Of a stretch of DNA of 64,000 bases, positions 27,246 through 36,450 are shown piece after piece. The stretch spans positions 27,506 to 91,505 of the forward strand of contig JAEOSZ010000011.1 in NCBI GenBank assembly GCA_016840095.1. Direction: 5' to 3'. The translations under genes and the position numbers were made by a program. Every line of letters starts with the position of its first letter. The stretch's first letter is position 1. The notes under the pieces are model-generated. The model was given only the letters and a program-made list of their open reading frames with translations. It was not told the origin of the DNA and did no database searches. The DNA comes from Candidatus Heimdallarchaeota archaeon (lineage in GTDB: Archaea; Asgardarchaeota; Heimdallarchaeia; Heimdallarchaeales; Heimdallarchaeaceae).

Positions 27246-28202
27246 ATGAGTCAAAGAGAAATCAGAAAGAATCCTTTTACTGACGAATGGATAATCTATT
27301 CTGAAGCGAGACAAGCAAGGCCTGATAGAAAAAAAGACTCTTGCCCACTATGTTCAGGATCTCCAGAGGTTCCTGAATTTACAGAACCAATTAGAATTCC
27401 TAATAAATTTCCAGCACTTGAAATTGGAAAAGAGCCTAAGAAAATTAGTTCTGGAGAATTTCAAATAAAAATGAGCAATTATGGAAGATGTGATATTGTT
27501 GTTTATACAAATGAGCACAATTTCAAATTTATCGATTTATCAGATGAAGAAATTTTCCAAATTTTTCAAACATGGATAAGTGCTACTAAGGAATTCAATT
27601 TGGATAAGAATATCAAATACATTCTTCCTTTCGAAAATTACGGTGAAGACGTTGGGGCAACTCTTATTCATCCTCATGGTCAAATTTATGGGTTTCCTGT
27701 GATTCCAAATTTAGTTGAAAAGGAATTTGATTCCATAAAACAATTCAAAGAAAAAAACAATTCTTGTATGGTCTGTAATTATATCGAAGAAGAAAAGGAA
27801 AAGGAAGAGAGAATCATTTTTCATGATATCAATCTTGTTGCTTTAGTTCCTTATTTTGCTAGACATGCATTTGATGTGTTTGTATATCCCAATCGTCACG
27901 TCAATTTTCTACATCAATGTACTAGATCTGAGATGAACTCCTTTGTTTCAACAATTAAACAAACAATCACTTCTTTGAATAGCATTTTTGAAAAAGAGAT
28001 TAGCTATTCTCTCTCATTACATCAGAGTCCTTTGAATACTCAAGGTTCAAACATGTTCCATCTTTATTTCAAACTACACACTCCTCAGAGAAATATCAAG
28101 TCTCTTAAGCTTCTAGGAGCTGTTGAAACCAGTACTATGACCTATATTAACGGAATGTTGCCAGAGATTGCTGCAAATAAAATCAGAGAAAAAATGTCTT
28201 GA
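27246..28202 (+). CDS. galT: galactose-1-phosphate uridylyltransferase
   Basis: 318 aa. Zinc-site cysteines in the N-terminal CPLCSG, the catalytic HPHGQ (H142-P-H144-G-Q146, where the second His is the uridylylated residue), a further C-x2-C (MVCNYIEEE region) and the C-terminal histidine-rich part with LSLHQSPL. Transfers UMP between UDP-glucose and hexose-1-phosphate; archaeal members may prefer UTP as donor. Divergent from the GH57 gene, with a TATTAAATA element near 27214. Confidence 0.92.
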   Translation: MSQREIRKNPFTDEWIIYSEARQARPDRKKDSCPLCSGSPEVPEFTEPIRIPNKFPALEIGKEPKKISSGEFQIKMSNYGRCDIVVYTNEHNFKFIDLSDEEIFQIFQTWISATKEFNLDKNIKYILPFENYGEDVGATLIHPHGQIYGFPVIPNLVEKEFDSIKQFKEKNNSCMVCNYIEEEKEKEERIIFHDINLVALVPYFARHAFDVFVYPNRHVNFLHQCTRSEMNSFVSTIKQTITSLNSIFEKEISYSLSLHQSPLNTQGSNMFHLYFKLHTPQRNIKSLKLLGAVETSTMTYINGMLPEIAANKIREKMS

Positions 28203-28383
28203 ATTAGTTTCTGTTAGTTGGGTAAAATTGAGATTTCCTTACTTGTAAATGACTGATACTCTAATATTACCATTTAGAAAGATTGTAATCATAGCCTCTA
28301 TTTTTTTCGAACTTCTCAATTTTAGAGGATTCTAAAATAATACTTATAATAAAAGTAAACACTTGTTAAGATTAGACAATATT

Positions 28384-28389
28384 GGAGGT
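28384..28389 (+). promoter_or_regulatory. strong Shine-Dalgarno site of the large surface protein
   Basis: GGAGGT five bases before the ATG at 28395 is among the best-matching ribosome binding sites in the window. With the TATA-like CTTATAATAA near 28343 it suggests a highly expressed gene. Confidence 0.7.
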
Positions 28390-28394
28390 CTAAA

Positions 28395-31300
28395 ATGAAA
28401 AAAAAGGCAATTTTGGGTTCAGCCTTGTTGGGTTTGACAATTATCCTTCTTACAATGAGCGGGTCAGTGACTCAAGCTCAGATAATTTCACAAAACACCA
28501 CACTCGACGCTGATATTCTGAACCCTGTTTTTGTAGAAGAAATGCGAATAATCGCTGGTATAGATTCTGCTGCCGTTGTAGAACTGGACCTAATAGGAGG
28601 CGCCATGCCTGCAATAGATGCAAATCCTCTATTCAGCGAAGTGAAAAGTTGGGCTTTTGTTGCTTCAAACCAATCAGATTTTCAAGATTATATTTTAAGG
28701 AGACCTTTCAAATCTCCCGAAAATGCTACACTTTTATTAGAAATTGATGCATCTTTAGGAGTTGGAGGTAGTTTGGTTAGAGCAATTGAAATAGCTTTAT
28801 TATTTAATGCAGCTTACGGAACAAATTTGATGTGGTCAAGAGCTGAAGGCTTACTTGGAAGTTATTTATACATATTTTCAGGGAGTATGCCAGAAACCAT
28901 ATTCAATACATTGATTACAGAATTTCAAACAGACATTAGTAATGGATTTGTGTCCCTACTCGATCCAGTTGAAGTAACTGATTCTCCTGTAAAAGTAGCT
29001 TTTATGGGTAACATGAAAGTTGATGGAAAGCTGACAGCAGCTAGAGGAGTATATTATATTGATCCAGATGCAATTACTGGAGCTACTACATATACATTAT
29101 CAACTGATAATATATTTGGAGAAAATGTGTGGCCAAGAATCGCACTACAACCAATATTCTCGGTTCTAAAATTCAGATTCCCATATACAATAAATCCTCT
29201 AAGTATTACACCAGATCCAAATAACTTTGCTCCTCAAATAACAGGAAAAATGGATTGGGATCTAAATACACCTTGGTCACTACCAAAACTTGGAAGTAAT
29301 TATGAAGTTGTATTTAACATTAATCACACAGCACTAGCATCATCTCCTAGAGTATCTGTAAATATGGCATATGATCAAGATTTACTAAATACTGCAGGAA
29401 GATTACAGATGGACTATGTGGTTTCGAATACTGGAACTGAAGATGCTGTAGATATTGAGATTAGTTATCCTCTAGGACCTGATTTCTTAGATTTCTTAGC
29501 TCAAAAACCAAAACTTTGGGATTTGAGAGATGATGTAACTATTGATGAAGGATATTCAAATGCGATTACAGGAACTATATTGATGACCTTTGAAGGAGAA
29601 ATGTTCATTGATGAAGGTTTATATCCAGATATCATTTATGAACAAGAATTTCTAATTCTTGATGGATGGTATCAGAATAATACTGATATGTCTTATATTG
29701 ATATAAATCCTGCAAATACTATTCAACAAGTTAAGACTGATAGTATGTTCTATGATCTGGGAATACCAGGACAAACAGGCACAGTATCAACTTATATAAA
29801 CTTTAATTCATCACTTGGATTACCTAATGCATTAGTTGATCAAGCTACTGCTTTCTTAGCACCAATAAGTATGTTTGATTATGAATTACATACACTTGGT
29901 GATCTAATTGCTGACTATCAATTTGAACTAAAAGATGCAGTACAAGCTGCAGGAGATTATTTGTTCAATATACTGTACTCTGAACAAGACATCTTTACCC
30001 CTGATACTATGGATTTTGATTTCATTACTAAAGAAATTGGTAGAGTGGGATTAGAAGATAGTTATAATGAAACTTTTCTGAGTACAATAATTCCATTATT
30101 ACATCCCGGTGAATCAGTTAACGTAAGCTGGGCTCTAGATAACATTCCCTCTCAAGCTAATCATTATGGAATGATGGGTCTAGATGAAGTAAATGTTGGA
30201 GCAAGTTTTCCTGCTTTACAATTGACTACTGTCGATAAAACTGGTTATGATGTCTTACGATATCTATTTGGTTTAGGCGATGCAATCTTACCTCATTTAG
30301 GTGATAGATTCAGTAGACCATTAAGCTACTATGAGCCTTGGACAAATACTTGGTTATCAACTGGTGCAAGATTTGCATATATGGATGCAGAAGGTTTTGA
30401 ATACTATGGATTCAGCAATGGAATTAATCTCCAAATAGCAGATGATGAAGCTGTTCTTAATGTGCATGTTTCGTTAAATCAAACTGCATACTTAGTAGGA
30501 GATCCTGTTACTGTCTATTATACAATAGAAAACACTGGAAATCTTCCAGCTGAAGAAGTAATTCTTGCTCTATATCATGGGCGAATGGGACCTGATTGGC
30601 AATTGGTAGATCCTGAATTATTCTGGGTTGATGAAATTGGAACAATTGCACCAGGTGCAATATATAACAGTCAAGCTGATGTTCTAGCTAATTCCTTCTT
30701 GGGAATACACCCTGTTTATGGTGTTGTTGGTTTCAAGAGTGATGTTGGACAAACCATTTTATCCGATGGAATAATTGAATTATCTCCAGGATCACTTGGA
30801 TTAACATCTATCTTTGCTGGAGCTGCAGAAACCTATCAAATAGTTGCTTCTAATATGGATTGGGGTTTGGTTTTACCAAAGACTCTAAATAGAAGACCAG
30901 CATTCCCACAACCAATACTAGACATTGATGTAAGTGTTGAGTATATCATTCCAACAGATGCTCCTTGGGAATTAGAAATCACTATAACTGTAACAAATAT
31001 TGGTGATGAAAGAACCCATATAACTGCAGTTCAATTTTACAATGCAACTGAGATGCAATTATTACGTAAAACTACAACTAAAGGACTGACTGCAAATGAA
31101 ACATATCTAGGTATAGGTGTCATCAGATTCAAAGGAATAACTCTCCTACCTGGAGAATCTGTCATATTTACAATGAGATGGATGTTCCTTACTAGCTATG
31201 GTTGTTATATTCCTGGTATCATAATCGTTTATGATAGTAGATTCAGAAGTGATCTTGCGGTCGATGGAATTATCGAAGCACCTGATGTAACAGATGCGGC

Positions 31301-31514
31301 TTTATTAGCTGCACTAGATGGGTCAGCTCAAGAAGAAGAAGATTGGGAAGATTATGGACAATCGACACAAACTGGATCCTCAGCGGGAGCTGATGTTTTC
31401 ACAGGTGGAACTCATACAAGAAGACTAGGATCTTATGACATAGTATTCTGGTCAATCAGTGCAATCTTCGTTACAGCAGTCGCTACCGGCACAAGAAAGA
31501 AACTTAAAAAATAA
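28395..31514 (+). CDS. large secreted surface protein, membrane-anchored
   Basis: 1039 aa. Signal peptide 1-29 (KKKAILGSALLGLTIILL), long extracellular region rich in Asp, Thr, Asn and aromatic residues, and a C-terminal membrane helix near 1015-1032 ending in RKKLKK. Several segments resemble DUF11-like Ig domains of archaeal envelope proteins (YVVSNTGTEDAVDIEISYPLG near 340; YTIENTGNLPAEEV near 713; ITVTNIGDERTHI near 865). Strong ribosome binding site, T-rich terminator, and higher G+C at the start fit an abundant envelope protein. S-layer function is possible but not shown. Confidence 0.85.
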   Translation: MKKKAILGSALLGLTIILLTMSGSVTQAQIISQNTTLDADILNPVFVEEMRIIAGIDSAAVVELDLIGGAMPAIDANPLFSEVKSWAFVASNQSDFQDYILRRPFKSPENATLLLEIDASLGVGGSLVRAIEIALLFNAAYGTNLMWSRAEGLLGSYLYIFSGSMPETIFNTLITEFQTDISNGFVSLLDPVEVTDSPVKVAFMGNMKVDGKLTAARGVYYIDPDAITGATTYTLSTDNIFGENVWPRIALQPIFSVLKFRFPYTINPLSITPDPNNFAPQITGKMDWDLNTPWSLPKLGSNYEVVFNINHTALASSPRVSVNMAYDQDLLNTAGRLQMDYVVSNTGTEDAVDIEISYPLGPDFLDFLAQKPKLWDLRDDVTIDEGYSNAITGTILMTFEGEMFIDEGLYPDIIYEQEFLILDGWYQNNTDMSYIDINPANTIQQVKTDSMFYDLGIPGQTGTVSTYINFNSSLGLPNALVDQATAFLAPISMFDYELHTLGDLIADYQFELKDAVQAAGDYLFNILYSEQDIFTPDTMDFDFITKEIGRVGLEDSYNETFLSTIIPLLHPGESVNVSWALDNIPSQANHYGMMGLDEVNVGASFPALQLTTVDKTGYDVLRYLFGLGDAILPHLGDRFSRPLSYYEPWTNTWLSTGARFAYMDAEGFEYYGFSNGINLQIADDEAVLNVHVSLNQTAYLVGDPVTVYYTIENTGNLPAEEVILALYHGRMGPDWQLVDPELFWVDEIGTIAPGAIYNSQADVLANSFLGIHPVYGVVGFKSDVGQTILSDGIIELSPGSLGLTSIFAGAAETYQIVASNMDWGLVLPKTLNRRPAFPQPILDIDVSVEYIIPTDAPWELEITITVTNIGDERTHITAVQFYNATEMQLLRKTTTKGLTANETYLGIGVIRFKGITLLPGESVIFTMRWMFLTSYGCYIPGIIIVYDSRFRSDLAVDGIIEAPDVTDAALLAALDGSAQEEEDWEDYGQSTQTGSSAGADVFTGGTHTRRLGSYDIVFWSISAIFVTAVATGTRKKLKK

Positions 31515-31545
31515 TTTTCTTTTTCTTTTTTCTTTTATTTTTACC
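31513..31545 (+). terminator. T-rich archaeal terminator
   Basis: Directly after the stop of the surface protein come runs of T4, T5, T6 and T5 broken by single C or A. Archaeal RNA polymerase stops at such tracts without a hairpin. Confidence 0.65.
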
Positions 31546-31602
31546 CATGTAATAGCTTGTTTTAAATAGTGATTTGTCGCTAGATTCCAAGAGCGGAACT
31601 GA

Positions 31603-34593
31603 ATGACAATATCAGTTGAATCTAATTCAGATATGTACATCTTTGACAGCCTTATGCTATATAATTTTAAAATGCATAAGACTACAGATTTAAAGCTATC
31701 AGAAGTTCCAATTGTTGTCATTTCAGGCGCTAATGGGAGTGGAAAAACACAGATTTTGGAAGCTCTAATAATTGCAATAGGTCATGTCCCAAATAGAGTT
31801 TCATTGAGTACCTACAAAGAGGTTGTTGGTCCTTTTGACAAGTTCACTCAAATCAAACTTAAATTGAACAATCCACGATTAAGTGATAAAAGAGTTTTCA
31901 CAACTTCGGACCCTGATTTAATACCGTATGTTGAAGAAGATTTTTTCATTGTTGATGTAAAAATAAATCATGATGGAAATATTAGAAGAAAGATAGTTGA
32001 TAAGAGAGGAAAGGGAATAAACGTTACAAAGAAGCAAATCCAGATTCTAATGAGAAATATCGGAATATTTGACGATACCATGCTAAATTTTACTGAGGAA
32101 GGTTATCTTAGTTCTTTTGCCGATGGTTCCCCTCACAAGAAATTAGACAGTTTGCTAGTGGCAACAGGACTAAAAGAGATATTCAGTAGTTATATCAACT
32201 CAAAGAAAAAAGTTCAAGAGAAGGAGAGAGAGTATTCACCTTTAGTAATGCAATTAGAAAAAGAGGAGAATAAATTAGAGAGACTCAGAGAGAATTTTGA
32301 TAGAATACAGAAAAAGAGAGAACTCATCGAAAAATATGATTTCCTTGAGAGGGAGTTATTCTGGTTTAATGCTATGGAAAGTCAGAAGCATTTAGAAGAA
32401 TCAACTCAGAATCTTATTACTAAAAAGACTGAATTGGATGACATAGAAAAGAAGCTTGGTGCTTCTTTGATTGATCAAGAAAATCTTAGTGAAGAGGTAA
32501 AAAAAGTAGAGGAGTCTCTAGTTGATAGAAAGACCAAAATGAGAGAAATGTCTGACCAAAGAAATAGATTGGAAGGTCAGAAAGAAGAGAAAAATAGAGC
32601 AGTAGTATCTTCAAAAAATCAGATAAGAAATATTAATCAGAAATTGAGTGAATTTGAGAATATTCAAACTGATGAGGGATTAACTCAAAAAAGAAATTTG
32701 CAAAATCAACTGGATGATGTAAATAGAGAATTGTCTAGTCTGAACAGTGAACTACAAACTAGTCAGATAAATCTAAAAAACAAAGTTGTAGAAGAGGATA
32801 AAATTAAACAAAGAATTAACGAAAGATCTCAACTTTATGGAGAGTTATCCGATTATGAAAGAAAATTGATAAAGGACTGTATTTTATATAAAGAGAAAAT
32901 TCAAAATTCAGATTTTAAGGATGAAATAATCGGACCAATTTACGAAATAATTTCGATAAAGAAAGGGTTCGAGAATTATACTGAAGTTGTAAAAACATCT
33001 CTCGGAAGATCTCTTTTTGGATTTGTTGCTACTTCTCATAATGCATACAAAGAAGCAAAGCGAATCTATGATGAAGTTTTCCCCTCGTTTAAACCGAATT
33101 TCACAGTAGGGAGGGTATTAGAGGATGAAAAAGGTCCAAAACCTGATTACTTAACAAGCCAAATAATAGAAAATAAACCTGAAGGGATAATTGATTTTGC
33201 AGTCAATTTAATTGAAGCTCCATTTCAAGTTAAGCTATATTTAGTTAAATTTGTAAGGATACTATTAGGTTCTCCATCATTACCTCCGAATCTCTTAACA
33301 GATTATGCAAAGCAATTCAAAACTAACATTCTGACAACTGATTGTAACAGTTACTATCTCTCTCAAGAAGCATTCTCAAGACCACCAAGAAGATATAACT
33401 TAAAGTTGAGTTTAGATCTGAACAAATATCAGTCAATTGAAAGAATAAGAGAACAGCATCAATTAGTTCAATTTGATATCGAAAAGATAACAGAAGATAA
33501 AATCAGAATTACCAGAAGCTTAGCTGAATGTGAAGGTAATAAACGAGATTTAGAAACCCAATTGAAACCATGGAAAATGGGAGCTGACGAAATAGAGAAT
33601 GAATTTTTAAGATTACAGCAAATCAGAACCGCTGCAGAATCCTTAGTAAGATCAGAAACTGAAAACCTTACTAAACTAGATACAGAAATTACTAAACTTG
33701 CAGACAATATCATTGTAATTGAGAAAACTGTATCTGAAGAGCAGAAAAAATTCGATGTAGTAAGAAACAAGTTGAATAATTTAAATCAAGAAATCAAAGA
33801 TTTTTCAGCTGAAAAAAATAAACTTATACGAATGATAGATTTTCTTGAAATAGAAGTATCTGATCTCAAAACAGCATTTGAAACACTAAATGAACAAGCT
33901 GTTCAGAAAGGAGAACCTCCAGAAAATATCCGCTCTGATAAAGAGGAGATCTCCTCAGAATACAATAAAATTAAAGGACAATTAGAATTATTAGATATTA
34001 CCCCTGAAGTATCACAGGAAAGCATAGAAAAACAAGAACAACATGTCAATATCCTTCGTGATGAAGTGAAAAATACAGAAGTTCATTTGAATAATCTGAA
34101 AGAAGATTTAGATAAAAGAATCAATGAGTGGGAAGGAGGACTTCACAATATTGTAGAACATTTGAATAAGATGTTGAGCTTGCTTCTTCAAGATATCTTT
34201 GAGAATGTATCTATACAAATTCGAAATTATAATGATGAAAAAAATGCAGGGTTACATATTGAAGCAGAAACTAAAGGAGATAATAGAAAATATAGACAAC
34301 TCTCTGGGGGAGAAAAAACACTATTAGCTCAAGCGATAATTCTTGCGCTGCATATGATTAACCATTCTCCAATACATGCAATAGATGAGTTTACTCAAAA
34401 GCTTGATAAAAGGAATAAGGCTCTTGCATTTTCCATGGCTTTAGCAACATATAGAATTTCAAAAGAGAGTAGGATAATTACCCCTCAATTTATACTTATA
34501 ACACCCTCTCTCGATGATGTAGAACTCTCAAAAGAATTCGCTCATAAGGTTTTGATAGAGAGTAAAGTTAAGACTCCTGAGGTGAAAACTTGA
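31603..34593 (+). CDS. SMC5-like SMC ATPase
   Basis: 996 aa. Walker A GANGSGKT at 42-49; coiled coil about 195-420; globular hinge about 440-605; second coiled coil to about 860; ABC signature LSGGEK at 900-905; Walker B/D-loop HAIDEFTQKLDKRN with catalytic D928-E929. The C-terminal head closely follows SMC5 consensus: PFRVVDEINQGMDxxNER is matched by PIHAIDEFTQKLDKRN, and QYFLITPKLL by QFILITPSLD. Length, hinge type and absence of a CxxC zinc hook separate it from Rad50. It heads a four-gene operon with four-base overlaps. Inferred role: DNA-entrapping complex in repair or chromosome organisation. Confidence 0.88.
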   Translation: MTISVESNSDMYIFDSLMLYNFKMHKTTDLKLSEVPIVVISGANGSGKTQILEALIIAIGHVPNRVSLSTYKEVVGPFDKFTQIKLKLNNPRLSDKRVFTTSDPDLIPYVEEDFFIVDVKINHDGNIRRKIVDKRGKGINVTKKQIQILMRNIGIFDDTMLNFTEEGYLSSFADGSPHKKLDSLLVATGLKEIFSSYINSKKKVQEKEREYSPLVMQLEKEENKLERLRENFDRIQKKRELIEKYDFLERELFWFNAMESQKHLEESTQNLITKKTELDDIEKKLGASLIDQENLSEEVKKVEESLVDRKTKMREMSDQRNRLEGQKEEKNRAVVSSKNQIRNINQKLSEFENIQTDEGLTQKRNLQNQLDDVNRELSSLNSELQTSQINLKNKVVEEDKIKQRINERSQLYGELSDYERKLIKDCILYKEKIQNSDFKDEIIGPIYEIISIKKGFENYTEVVKTSLGRSLFGFVATSHNAYKEAKRIYDEVFPSFKPNFTVGRVLEDEKGPKPDYLTSQIIENKPEGIIDFAVNLIEAPFQVKLYLVKFVRILLGSPSLPPNLLTDYAKQFKTNILTTDCNSYYLSQEAFSRPPRRYNLKLSLDLNKYQSIERIREQHQLVQFDIEKITEDKIRITRSLAECEGNKRDLETQLKPWKMGADEIENEFLRLQQIRTAAESLVRSETENLTKLDTEITKLADNIIVIEKTVSEEQKKFDVVRNKLNNLNQEIKDFSAEKNKLIRMIDFLEIEVSDLKTAFETLNEQAVQKGEPPENIRSDKEEISSEYNKIKGQLELLDITPEVSQESIEKQEQHVNILRDEVKNTEVHLNNLKEDLDKRINEWEGGLHNIVEHLNKMLSLLLQDIFENVSIQIRNYNDEKNAGLHIEAETKGDNRKYRQLSGGEKTLLAQAIILALHMINHSPIHAIDEFTQKLDKRNKALAFSMALATYRISKESRIITPQFILITPSLDDVELSKEFAHKVLIESKVKTPEVKT

Positions 34594-35357
34594 CTGATCA
34601 AGATATAATTGATGATACTTCAGATATAATTTCAACCTATATAGAGGAGAATAGAGAATGGGTTGAGAATATATTTCAACTTGTTTTTGAGCTCAAGAGG
34701 AAATATGGTAAGTCAATAAGAAAGAAGGAAATTGTACAATTGATTGAATCTGAAGAGGATCGGTCCAAAGTTTCTGATGCTTATATATATTTGCAGAGTA
34801 AAAAAGAAAGTATTCTGGATTCAGCTCTTTATGAAGATTTCATCAAAATGAATGAATTAAGAGAAAATGATCTTTTAGAACAACTCCTTTATCCACATGA
34901 AAGACTAAAAACTTTCGCAGATAAAGTAAAAAGTTTGTGTATTCCAATAACATATTTCTCAGGAACAACTAAAACATCCTATGAGGAACCTTTAAACAAT
35001 TTAACTGAAGAAGTAATAAATTTAGAATCAATGGAAGATATTAAGAATTTTTTGAATAAATATCAATCTTTCATGGAGCATCTATCGATAAATTTTCTAG
35101 ATAAAGGTGACATCTTGAACATTGAAAATGAAATTAAGGAAAAGCTAGTAGGTAAGAAAATCAAGAAGAATAAGATGAACGAGCTCTTAACAACTTTAGA
35201 AGCTGAAGTTTTATCCAAATTAATAAGTGAAAAGAAAATTCAAGTGATTTTGAATGATGATGAACTAATTTTTCAAAACGAATTAGAAGAAGAATCTGAA
35301 GTTATTTCAAGTTCAGTACTTCTCTCACCAAAAAATACGAATGAAGAAAGTGAATGA
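34590..35357 (+). CDS. kleisin-like candidate subunit of the SMC operon
   Basis: 255 aa, TTG start overlapping the SMC stop (TTGA). An N-terminal helical domain (residues about 10-100, charged helices such as WVENIFQLVFELKRKYG), a less ordered middle, and a C-terminal part (about 205-240: KMNELLTTLEAEVLSKLI followed by KKIQVILNDDELIF) that could be a winged helix binding an SMC head. That N-helical/linker/C-winged-helix plan is what ScpA and Nse4 kleisins have. Sequence alone does not prove kleisin identity; the operon position between an SMC and a winged-helix gene is the main support. Confidence 0.55.
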   Translation: MTDQDIIDDTSDIISTYIEENREWVENIFQLVFELKRKYGKSIRKKEIVQLIESEEDRSKVSDAYIYLQSKKESILDSALYEDFIKMNELRENDLLEQLLYPHERLKTFADKVKSLCIPITYFSGTTKTSYEEPLNNLTEEVINLESMEDIKNFLNKYQSFMEHLSINFLDKGDILNIENEIKEKLVGKKIKKNKMNELLTTLEAEVLSKLISEKKIQVILNDDELIFQNELEEESEVISSSVLLSPKNTNEESE

Positions 35358-35965
35358 TTATGGAAGAGAATCATCTGGAAGAGCCTATTGAAGTTAATGA
35401 GGTTGTAGAAGAAAATAATTTTCTACCTTCTTCTATATCAGATGAGGAAAAAGGAGAACTCTTTAGAGAACTTACAACAATTTTATCCAGAAAATGGGTA
35501 AAAGAAAAAGTTACAGTATTTGGATGTTCAGAGCTTGATTTATTATTAGCAACTCGCTTCGATATCCAAACCTTGAGAGAAACAATTGATGAATACAGAT
35601 CATTTGTTCAGATCTTAGGTCTCAATGTCATTGAATATGATATGAATGGAGAAAAATGGTATTGTCTTAGATCTTCACATTACGCTCCATCCGATTTACA
35701 ATCAGCTGAATTGATTGTTTTAGGAACTATCATTGCTTATCTGGAAAGTGATAGAGATAAACCAATAACTACTGAAAGAATAAAAGAGAAATTAGTAATT
35801 ACAGGAAAGATGAAAGAATATCTTGTAGAAAATAGTCTGAGGAGATTAACAAGGCTTGGGTATATTAAGAAAAAGCAAAGTGAGTGGGACTATAACTACA
35901 GAACATTCATAGAATTTGGTGAAGATGAGAGGGAAAAAATCGTTGAGGAGTTCAGAAGGATTTGA
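35354..35965 (+). CDS. winged-helix protein, ScpB/Nse3-like candidate
   Basis: 203 aa, ATG overlapping the previous stop (ATGA). Two helix-rich halves: residues 25-120 (helix EKGELFRELTTILSR, FDIQTLRETIDEYRSFVQILG, strand EKWYCLR) and residues 120-203 (AELIVLGTIIAYLE, ITTERIKEKLV, VENSLRRLTRLGYIKKKQ, strand RTFIEF). Both look like winged helices, giving the tandem WH layout shared by ScpB and the MAGE-domain Nse3/Nse1 (kite) subunits of SMC complexes. In the operon it sits where ScpB follows ScpA in bacteria. Kite-type call is inferred from pattern and context. Confidence 0.62.
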   Translation: MIMEENHLEEPIEVNEVVEENNFLPSSISDEEKGELFRELTTILSRKWVKEKVTVFGCSELDLLLATRFDIQTLRETIDEYRSFVQILGLNVIEYDMNGEKWYCLRSSHYAPSDLQSAELIVLGTIIAYLESDRDKPITTERIKEKLVITGKMKEYLVENSLRRLTRLGYIKKKQSEWDYNYRTFIEFGEDEREKIVEEFRRI

Positions 35966-36417
35966 AGGGACAAGAAGCAATCTACTGCTATATCAGGTGT
36001 ACTTTCTGTAATCAGATGAAAACTCTAAAAGATGCTGCTCTAGAAGGATGGGAAGTCTGCAACAGATGCCAGTTAGTTTTCTGTGATGAATGCAAAAAAG
36101 CTAATGAGAAAGAAGAATTATGTCCAGGATCTGTTTACACAACAAAACATTCAGCAAATTTTGACCTTCTTCCAGTTGAACAAATAATTGAAACTGCAAA
36201 TAGCATTGAAAGGCAACCAAAGGAAAGCAAGTTTATATCAAAAATCTTCTTTGAAGATGAAAAGAAAAAAATTGAAGTCCTTAGAAGAAATAATAAGAAA
36301 AAAGATTCAGCTGATTTTAGTATTGTTAGATTTCGAGAAGAGCAATGGAGAAAATTTGGTACTGTTTTAGTTAAGAGGAAAGATGGTAAATTTCTAACTT
36401 GGGGTCAATTAGAATAA
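35962..36417 (+). CDS. cross-brace zinc-finger protein of the SMC operon (RING/FYVE-like)
   Basis: 151 aa, TTG start overlapping the previous stop (TTGA). Likely ligands: C13, C16, C33, C36, C41, C44, C54 and H63, with CNRCQLVFCDEC giving the tight CxxC-x4-CxxC pair of cross-brace fingers (RING, FYVE, IBR). The rest is basic and helical (KKKIEVLRRNNKKK), ending GKFLTWGQLE. Eukaryotic Nse1 carries a RING-like finger in the SMC5/6 complex, so the position is suggestive, but spacing here is not canonical RING. No E2 or ubiquitin-like gene is nearby. Confidence 0.6.
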   Translation: MKGQEAIYCYIRCTFCNQMKTLKDAALEGWEVCNRCQLVFCDECKKANEKEELCPGSVYTTKHSANFDLLPVEQIIETANSIERQPKESKFISKIFFEDEKKKIEVLRRNNKKKDSADFSIVRFREEQWRKFGTVLVKRKDGKFLTWGQLE

Positions 36418-36450
36418 GAAAAGAAAAATGAAAAAAGAAAAGGTAGGAAA
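36418..36450 (-). terminator. T-rich terminator of the ABC permease gene
   Basis: On the minus strand, immediately after the permease stop, T4, T6, T5 and T4 runs occur within 33 bases. It fills the whole gap to the convergent SMC operon. Confidence 0.5.

Noticed and set aside
31603..34593. Rad50
   Set aside because: No CxxC zinc hook at the coiled-coil apex, a globular hinge is present, and no Mre11, HerA or NurA gene is adjacent.
34590..35965. Standard ScpA/ScpB pair of bacterial condensin
   Set aside because: The operon position fits, but the SMC upstream has SMC5-type and not bacterial SMC-type head sequences, and I could not see the ScpA consensus, so I only use kleisin-like and ScpB/Nse3-like.
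35962..36417. Ubiquitin E3 ligase function for the zinc-finger protein
   Set aside because: Ligand spacing is not canonical RING and no E2 or ubiquitin-like gene is in the window; only the fold class is suggested.
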